From Laccaria trichodermophora (lineage: Eukaryota > Basidiomycota > Agaricomycetes > Agaricales > Hydnangiaceae), in contig JACTVC010000020.1 of the NCBI GenBank assembly GCA_018417955.1, positions 744,001 through 808,000 on the forward strand: 64,000 bases of DNA. Direction: 5' to 3'. Numbering within the stretch: position 1 is the first letter of the stretch; every line of letters begins with the position of its first letter. This document shows, one piece after another, positions 56,637 through 64,000 of this stretch. The notes below the pieces were generated by a model. That model was not told the DNA's origin. It made no database searches and saw only the letters and a program-made list of their open reading frames with translations. The translations under genes were made by a program, and so were the position numbers.

Positions 56637-56764
56637 GGGACCCAACCACTGGCAGGCATCAGCCGGCTAGACCGGAGTGTGTACCCACACTCATCGAACC
56701 ATGCCTGACGATCCCTCCACCATGTTTCTTCACGACGAAGGTTGTGGTTGGGTTCGTTAGGCAT
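56637..56764 (-). pseudogene. copied first exon of the kinase gene
   Basis: MPNEPNHNLRREETWWRDRQ, AWFDECGYTLRSSRLMPAS, GWVP matches the start of the kinase at 55361 (MPINSPHPSRDNLREGEIWW, RDHHAWLDECGYTLRSRRL). Upstream DNA is also similar. No N-lobe or catalytic exons follow leftward before 56,215, so only the promoter and first exon were copied or survive. Confidence 0.75.
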
Positions 56765-57486
56765 GTGGCCGTTGAACACGCCACACATATCTAGCAACAC
56801 TCGGTCGTAAGACAAAAATACAAGCATGCACCACCATGGACAAGCGCCCGTTCCATCATGGAGAAGCTCGATTGCATTCTGCGAGAGGAGAGTGTACATC
56901 CAATTTCCAGATGAACTCAGCTTGTTTTACCGCGCCTGCTCCGAGCTTCTCTATCATAACTAGTACCTTAGCGTAGGGCTGAGCACGGGTGCGGGAGTAG
57001 TCCAACCTGGCATCAGTAAAGGACTCCTCGCCGATTTCGTAGGAGTGCAGATCGTGTCTTGGTACGGAGAATTTAGGTAACAGCTTCCTCTCCGTTTTGA
57101 ATGTTTAGTCTAACGTCGCTCCTGTAGACTTGCACCAGGTCACCAGCCTTGAAGATGATCTCCCGCGGTGGATGGTTCTTAACCCGTTTATTGGATACCG
57201 CTCATGAGCCCCTCGTTTAGTGGCCTTCAACGCCAGTTGTTTCACGACTCGATGTCGCTGTAGTCAACAGGGGTGAACTGAGCTTCCTTCGAAGCCAGCA
57301 GATGTCGATGTCTGTTAATTTCCCTGCAGTTTACTGTTCAGGATTCCCGCTGAGACTTGAGGAGTCGAATGAACAAAGCGATGTTGTTACGGGTAGGCTC
57401 GTCTGTCAACAGAAAGAAAAAAAGGCATGAAAGGAAAGCATGATACGAAAGCAAAGTGTAAGTCAAGAATTAAGAAAGGAGAGGTT
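56765..57486. other. intergenic, no gene seen
   Basis: About 720 bp with the repeat shared with 50655-50760 at its left end and otherwise only short frames. Confidence 0.45.
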
Positions 57487-60400
57487 TTATGACGAAGATG
57501 TTAACAGTGGAGGCGCTGTCCTTTCAAGAATCAATTCCAATGTCCAGGCCCTTAGTACGTGTGGATCCATCTTCTGCTCGAACTCAAAAGCAGTGGTATC
57601 ATGGGCCGTGACGGTCATGGCGAGTCGTTTGAACTCAGCTTTGAGTTCCTGAAGATTACGTTCAGGCTGAATTTGGCTTTGGCTATCCTCGCCTGTCGAT
57701 TGAGACAATGGTCCGCCAAAGAGATCATACATTTCTTCTTCGCTCAATTTTCGGGTATCTGATGTGAGATCACCGGGCTCGGCCTTTGGGTGCAGGGTAG
57801 GTAGGGGAGATGGTGTAGGTTGCGTCGAAGGTGATAAATTACGAAGACGTCCACTCCGCTGTCGTTCTCTGCTGAGAGCATCCTCCTCTCGTCCCTGTTT
57901 CACAAGCCTAGAAAACTCGGTACGAGACTTTGTAGAAGGTGAATACTCCGAAATTTGACCATCGTAAAGGAAAGGATTGGCATTCAAGCTGGATCGTTTC
58001 GCTTCAGGCCTGTGGCGAGTATCGAAAAAAAGACCATCTAGGATGTGAGACTGGTTAGCCTCATTATCATCTTCCGCCTCATCGTCCTCCAAAGGTGGCT
58101 CTGCCAATGTCTCATTCCCGACTTTGTTACCCGCTTCCATGATACGACGCAGCACAACTAAAGTCTTACTGAAGGACTTGGTTTGCTCGAAGATAAGTCG
58201 GACTGGCTTGTATGCGAACCCTAAATCCGCTGCCATCTTCTCCAAGACTCCTCTCACACCGAATTCATAAACAACTTCAAGCTCTTCAGGGGATAATGAT
58301 CCTGCAATAGGAACAGAGCAACGCGACTGACGTCGGGACGTGTTTGAAGGTGTGGAAGAGCAAGGGGAAAGGGGTTCCACGTCCAGAGAGCCATATTCAT
58401 AGGGCAACTGGGGAGGAGAATTCGTCGGTAAGTCCGCAAACGTCACTTTAGAAGAAGTTGCGACAGCATTGACTTGAACGGGCTGGCGACGTCTAGTTGG
58501 CGGGTTGGGTATCATTGAAGCCTGACTCTGTTCTGTATTGGACATTTGAAAGTTGATCATCGTCACGTTGCTTGGACGCCCCTCTGACTCAATTTCCGCT
58601 AGACCCTTGCCATTGTAGTTGTTCGACTGGCCATTTGCAGCGAGCTGAATGGGAGAAAAACAAGGCTTGCCCTCAACACCCTTATTAAGTAAAGCAGCGC
58701 CGTCGGCTTGCTCATCGTCGACATCCATGGCGTGATTCTCATCTACACCGCCCTTGGCTAGGCGATCAACAACCGTCTTTGCGCCCTTGAGCTGGTTGGT
58801 CAACTTTGCGTTGGTCGAAGGGGCGGCTTCTATGGTATGGTCCTTGTCCTTCCCTTTATCCACCTTCGGCACCGGCCTTGCATCGTTCTTGAGTTTGACT
58901 AGCGTCCCAGAACGGGTAGTAACCCCTTTATTCTGCTTCTTTGTGTCAACGATCTCCACAGCGCTGTCAGAGTCGGAACCGGCACGAGTAGGTCTCGAAT
59001 TGAAAGCTGTTCTGAAATCGCCCTGAACGAAGATGGGTGGTCCTTTTGGTTTAGCAGCAGGTTGAGGGGAGGGTGGCGGTGTTTCAAAAGGGTCGTCATC
59101 AACGTTCTGTCGACGAAGTTTGCTTGCTTTGGATTGGCTTTTGTGGGTGGGATTCGTGATCAATGAATCCTTGAGCACAGCCAGCTTCTTAGCAGATACG
59201 CGGGCGCGTATGGTCAACGTGGAGTCGTCCGTGCCTGAAACTGGAGGAGTGGGCTCTTGAGAAGGGTGAATCAAAAAAGGTCGTCGTTTGCTCCGTCTCG
59301 GAAATTCCGCAGGAGAAGCTGGCCTCGAATGCGGGGGATCGTATCGTCCAAAAAGATCAAGTTCTTCGGTTGTCGGACTGGGAGATGGCAAAGTTTTCAA
59401 GTCGGAGTCGACGAGCTCAAGATCTTCGTGCGGATTATGAGACGGCTCAAGTCTGTGAGGTGTATGAGTTGATGATTGGATCGGGCTGCAAACGGACTTA
59501 CAGATCATGAATATCCTCATCCATGTCATCCGTCAACATCGCATCAACCTCAGATTCGTCGTCATCGGGCTCCTGGTCGGTAAAAGTCTCATCGCTATAA
59601 TCGCCAGAATGAACCGGCCAAGCTTCGTCCTCTTCTTCAGTATTGGTATTTTCCGCGGGAGGGTGTCCAGAAGTGGGAGGCCGCTTGGCCTCCTGATTAA
59701 TTGGTCCAGTCCTGGACGACGCTTTCTGACCAGAAGAAAGGGCAGATTGTCTACGCTTGGAAGGACCTGCGACCGCGCCAGCTTGAGCATTGGCACGTTT
59801 CCGGGCGGGACGAGTCACAGAAGGCGTCTGATCGTGCTTTGGCCGCTTGGCTGACCCATTCCCTGTCTCTGAGACCCGCTTGCGCTTACGTTGATGAACT
59901 TCCTCATTGACATCTGTCTCCTCTTCGGAAGCGGTCGTTGGTCCCGTTTCCGGCTTGAATGATCGTGGGACCGTACGGTGTTCCTCTGGCAGGTTCTTCT
60001 CCTTCTGATACAGCCGAATAAGGTGGTTAAACCGATCCTGATTTTTCCTATATCGTTCACGCCATGACTGCCAACTATGCTCCTTGCTCCACGGCCAGTT
60101 TTCGTCCACCTAGATTAGTCCGTAAGATGGTGCCGGTCTTTACTTATTGGCCCCACTCACATTTTCAACCAAATTCTGGTATAGATTGTTACCACATCGC
60201 CCTGGAATTCCGGGGGAGTATGTTGCGAGGTACTTGACCAAATGTTGGTCGTCTTCATCGGTGAAAGGAGTTCGTCTGGTAGAAAGCTACTGAGTAAAAT
60301 ATACAATAATAAAAAACGAGAGAGAACTAGCATCTTCGGCTTGGATGATCGCGGGGCCGTATGATGTTCCTGTGGCAAGTTCTTCTTCTTTTGATACAGT

Positions 60401-61047
60401 CGAATACGGTGGTTAAACCAATCCTGGTTTTTACTATATCGCTCACGCCATGACTGCCAGGTGTGCCGGGCGCTCCACGACCACTTTTTATCTACCTAGA
60501 TGAGGCCTTCAAATGGTGTTGGTATTTACATATCTGTCCCACTCACATTTTCAACAAGATTCTTGTATAGCTTGTTACCACATCGCCCTACAGTTCCAAA
60601 GGTGTATGTTGCGAGGTACTTGACCAGATGTTGATTTTCTTCATCGGTGAAAGGAATTTGTCTGGTAAGAAACTGGTGAGCTTCAAATATACAGTAATGA
60701 GACACAACTAACGTCTTCGGCTTGGATGGTCGCGGGGCCGTATGGTGTTTCTGTGGCAAGTTCTTCTTCTTCTGATACAGAAGAACACGGTCGTTAAATT
60801 CATCCTGGTTCTTCCTATATCGATCACGCCATGACTGCCAGGTGTGCCGGGCGCTCCACGACCACTTTTTATCTACCTAGATGAGGCCTTCAAATGGTGT
60901 TGGTATTTACGTATCTGTCCCACTCACATTATCAACAAGCTCCTTGTATAGCTTGCTACCGCATCGCCCTACAGTTCCAGGGGTGTATGTTGCGAGGTAC
61001 TTGACCAGATGTTGGTCGTCCTCATCGGTGTAAGGAGTTCCCAACAT
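57487..61047 (-). CDS. RAP1: RAP1-like telomere protein with three tandem Myb domains
   Basis: Exons read leftward: up to 60928 | 60876-60713 | 60661-60547 | 60495-60332 | 60275-60161 | 60109-59502 | 59452-57487, all in frame. Each Myb domain is coded by two exons: a first half like PFTDEDDQHLVKYLATYSPG / GRCGNNLYQNLVENV, and a second half like DENWPWSKEHSWQSWRERYR / KNQDRFNHLIRLYQKEKNLP. This is the RAP1 (TERF2IP) Myb type, which in fungi binds or helps bind telomeric DNA. The third repeat leads into a basic, acidic and disordered region (HQRKRKRVSETGNGSAKRPK; DDDESEVDAMLTDDMDEDI). A C-terminal helical part, ELEVVYEFGVRGVLEKMAAD and LGFAYKPVRLIFEQTKSFSK, may be the RCT-like domain. I took the ATG at 61047; the frame is open to about 61118, so upstream exons (a BRCT domain is usual) may exist but were not found. 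Confidence 0.8.
60110..61047 (-). repeat. tandem repeat of the two Myb exons, unit ~385 bp
   Basis: Myb first-half exons end at 60928, 60547 and 60161; second-half exons start at 60876, 60495 and 60109. Introns inside the domain are each 51 nt with the same ends (GTGAGTGGG...TCTAG in the first two). Introns between domains are 51 nt (60662-60712, donor GTTAGT) and 56 nt (60276-60331, donor GC). The first two units are closest to each other (VDKKWSWSARHTWQSWR in both); the third (VDENWPWSKEHSWQSWR) differs most. Confidence 0.85.
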
Positions 61048-61118
61048 ACGGCTGAAATCTGAATGTAAATCCCTAGAGCCTGCAGACGTGCTTCCAAACT
61101 TTCTTCCAGCTTGTTAGT

Positions 61119-62463
61119 TGCTCTGAATGTAGCATACATCGCAAAGGACCCTCCAGGTTAGAGAACTTTATGCCAGGAGTTGATTGAACGTACCAGTGAG
61201 AATTGCATTCCGCCACCGTGTCCAAGAGACAAGTCACCTTGTGATCAACACACTCCGTCACATCACGCGTCGCGTCATTACATATATAAAACGTCACGCA
61301 ATTGGCAATTGCTTAGAACGGATTTACGACGGCAATTGTGCCCCCCAGGTTTTGCTGGAAATGTTGCCAATCTCAGGACATACTACCGACCTTCTGGCCA
61401 CAAAGGGCACCTGTTTCATATTCTACATATCCTTCACAACATCGTCTCCCCTGAACAACGCCTTTGTGCCTTCCTTGCCTTGGGGACCTTGTTGGGGACA
61501 CATCACCCCTCCTCCTTTTTGGCATCAACGATATACAGTTGCAGACAATTACAGCCGTTTTCATAACGATAGGCCAAAAGTTCAAAATTACAGATACAGT
61601 CGGACCTCGAATTCTAATCATGTCCACGAAAATCAGCATATATTTCAGGGATGACGAGTACGATAGATCTACAGTTATACTAAATTCAGTCATCATCCGA
61701 CAACTTACACGTCCAATTTTAGATTCCGCCTGTACATGTATTTGGTCGAGATTAGGCCTATCGATATGAAAACGGCTGTAAAGTCAACAAATTTATAGAT
61801 TGATTTATTGAGACCGGTAGGGATTTTTTAAAAGTCCAAAAACCATCGGAATAGGCAGGAATTGAGTAAATCTTTCAAATGGTATGAGCCGATTTCCCAT
61901 AAGTGAAGATTTGTCGAAAAAAAGGTCCAAAATTTTGGCGCAGGCCCAAAAAGATCGATAAAATCTCGAAAAAGTCATTTTTGGATAGATCTTGATGAGT
62001 ACTGTCAGAATCCACCGAAAAAATAAAAATAAAATAGATCCTCCCCTTCGAAAAAAAAATGCTCTTATGCTGCCCAAACCTAGAGGCTGTCCTCCTAAAA
62101 ACATTGCAACCTTGCACGCCTCCAAAATAACCCATTTTTGACTTCCATTCCATCAGTGACATCATTTTCCCAAAGCTGTCAGACTGTCAGTGAGGGAGAT
62201 GATGAGGAACTGATCACGAGATCTCAAGAGTCACACCCCATTGCACAAGAAAAATGAGCCAAGTAAAGCTGAGGATTCAGGAGAAGAGATGGATATGCAG
62301 AGAGTAATTGGGATGAGCTTGATGAGCAGGATTTTTCTGAGAGACTGGCTCAGATGGCAATGTAGGATGCAAAAAAATTGGCTTAAAATTTTGGCACAGC
62401 CAAAAAAAAACTTGTGGGAATAACATGAAAACACCATTTTTGACCAACATCATCCTGTCCAGT
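61119..62463. other. intergenic, transposon-flank-like
   Basis: About 1.3 kb without a supported gene. 61,800-62,440 is AT-rich with several A-runs (for example 62050-62060 and 62401-62410) and related pieces AAAATTTTGGCGCAGGC / AAAATTTTGGCACAGCC near 61930 and 62384, which looks like old transposon sequence. Confidence 0.4.
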
Positions 62464-64000
62464 TAGTGTTGCCGCGGTTTGGTCAGGTCTGGTTACAGTC
62501 TAGTTTTGCTGGTTTAGGTAATGAATTGATGGCTAATCCAAATCAAACTGGGTAATGAGGTTCAGTTTCACCATAATGCTGGTTCAAACCAGTAAACCAT
62601 CAGTTTCAAGCCTAATATGGAAAGCAAGGTGTTATCTACTCTACAGTTGCCAGTAAGGACTTAATATACACATTAACATCCTCCGGAACGGCATTCTCTC
62701 CATCTTGGATGGACTTAATGAACTCCAGGACATCTTCTTGAGATGTTCCCTGGGTGAAATCTAAGGATTGACCGGATTTTAGAGAAAACTTTAGCATCTG
62801 CAGCATTTCCATCAAGTCCTCGCCAATTCGGTTTCGATGATGGGTCATGGTCTCCTTTGCAGATGAAAACACTCTTTCACATGGAACAGCAGACCCTTGG
62901 ATTGCTAGATAGTCCAAGGCTGCCAGGAAAAGAGTAGGATAATGAAGTTGATTTTCCTATATGTATCTCAATACGGTGATACCTAAAAAAGGAGGGAAAG
63001 CGAAAACACACCTGCCAATACATGAGATTGCTTGTTCCTGTTGACGAGTCATTGAGGTAACAATTGATTTCGTCATCCAGGGAACTGTTCCTGTGTGCAT
63101 CGCGCCTTGACAAGCCCAAAATGTCGTCTGCTGTCCAGTGAGCCAATGAACCTTGAATTGAGCAGCCCTGGATGGCTCGCGATCGAAGAGGGGTATAATC
63201 AGTAGCACACAATGCTGGTGCCGGTTCCGGTGGGTTGGTTGGTGTGATGGGTGCACCTGACTGGGGTGATGTAGCAGTGTGCCTCTGGTAATAAGGAAGA
63301 AGCTAGACGTAGCAGATATCTCTTAGTTTAATGGTAGCACTGCATTCAATTAATGATGCACTGTCTGCTGGATAAGATTTTTGACTTGACTGTGCTGAGA
63401 GCTTTCGACGTGACTAAGTTTCATCGATGGATTCAAAACTTTCAAAATTGGTGTGAGAGTTTAGTAGATCATCTGAGGTATAATAAGGAAGCTCAACTCA
63501 CACATGGAGATCATGTACGCAGGGACGAGCTCAGCCCGATTGTGATATGCATCAAGCTTATCAATCCCAGCCTGAATAATATCAAAGTATGGCTCATCCA
63601 TACTTTCCTGCAGCTCATTCCACACAGAAACCATCGTGTCAAAGGCCGGCAACACATTACATAAAGTAGGAGTCTTTTCTGCAGAAAGCTTTTGTTGAAA
63701 CGCTTCTGGCACCTTTCAGCATGTCAGAATAAAGCCAGATAAAAGCAGTTTTGCAGCTCACCATGAGAATTTCCCATGCAGCTGCAAGTCCATCCCATTC
63801 TTCAGATGAGAGTTTAAACTTCTCCAAGTCCTGAAACTCTCCAGATGAGCAAATGTCGTCCAGAGGCTACAAAAATGTAAGAGAAATGATCAAGTGGTCA
63901 AAAGTGAATTAAATCACATACTTTTTCTAGATGCAATGCCTGTTCAATCATGTATAGAGTTGAGGACCAGTGAGTATCAACATCATGTATAGAGTTGAGG
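62464..64000 (-). mobile_element. hAT transposon, left end in window, runs off the right edge
   Basis: TAGTGTTGCCGCGGTTTGG at 62464 is a good candidate terminal repeat (hAT ends often start TAG-G/TAGTG). It is followed by GGTTTGGT/AAACCAG-like subterminal repeats at 62475-62605, and then by the transposase gene read leftward. The other end is outside the window, so neither TIR pairing nor target duplication can be shown. Confidence 0.5.
62636..64000 (-). CDS. hAT-family transposase, C-terminal part
   Basis: The last exon, 62917-62636, reads LDYLAIQGSAVPCERVFSSA, KETMTHHRNRIGEDLMEMLQ, MLKFSLK, the classic hAT C-terminal dimerisation region. Upstream (leftward reading, 63,256-63,010) come TPLRSRAIQGC, LDDEINCYLNDSSTGTSNLM and YWQ. 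Further up (63,712-63,480) FQQKLSAEKTPTLCNVLPAF, WNELQESMDEPYFDIIQAGI and DKLDAYHNRAELVPAYMISM match the middle of the RNase-H-like core. Exons appear continuous with short introns and no in-frame stop was noticed, so it may be intact, but its 5' part lies beyond the window. Confidence 0.85.

Noticed and set aside
61180..61770. Plus-strand frames of 101-156 codons beside the RAP1-like gene
   Set aside because: They overlap each other in different frames, have no motif, and may hide upstream RAP1 exons on the other strand that I could not define.

Overview
This is nuclear DNA from a filamentous basidiomycete, most likely an agaricomycete. Genes are split by many 47-72 nt introns, nearly all GT-AG. 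Several products belong to families I know only or mainly from mushroom-forming fungi: a CYP63-like P450, DUF6533 and DUF6534 membrane proteins, DUF6697-type proteins, CHAT-domain proteins and fungal APH-like kinases. I see no rRNA, tRNA, CRISPR array or bacterial-style operon. Gene structures were built by hand from splice signals, frame continuity and comparison between paralogues inside the window.

Layout. 1-9.5 kb: a membrane protein whose gene probably starts left of the window, a large CHAT-protease gene built from two copies of one N-terminal module, and a divergent LRR-like gene. 10-12 kb: an NAD(P)-binding Rossmann protein and a decayed tandem copy of it. 13-15.1 kb: a DUF6697-type gene (copy 1). 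15.4-19 kb: a frame-broken APH-like gene, then decayed pieces of the chaperonin gene CCT2, caught in a ~1 kb tandem duplication that also copied the first exon of the next gene. 19-25 kb: DUF6533 protein, CYP63-like P450 and uracil phosphoribosyltransferase. 27-33.7 kb: a second set of the left-hand families (LRR-like copy with two frameshifts, CCT2 pseudogene, DUF6697-type copy 2 with an exon-intron unit repeated) around an RNase H gene.

33.8-49.7 kb is an ordinary housekeeping-like block: SEC63, a DUF6534 protein, an FAD monooxygenase, a proline/glutamine-rich protein, a conserved protein with an acidic tract and an HNH-type protein. 49.8-57 kb is transposon-scarred: a truncated MYND gene, a kinase-like gene split by a 1,080 bp hAT-type element with a clean 8 bp target duplication, a second element with 76 bp inverted repeats, an apparently intact protein kinase and a copied first exon of it. 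57.4-61.1 kb holds a RAP1-like telomere-protein gene in which the two exons of the Myb domain are present three times in tandem. The right edge carries an hAT transposase gene running out of the window.

There is no evidence that these genes form one pathway. The main theme is local duplication followed by decay or reshaping: whole genes (LRR-like, DUF6697, CCT2), single exons (DUF6533, kinase) and sub-gene modules (CHAT N-terminal module, Myb exons, DUF6697 exon-intron unit). The best candidates for something undescribed are the double-module CHAT protease and the triple-Myb RAP1-like protein.
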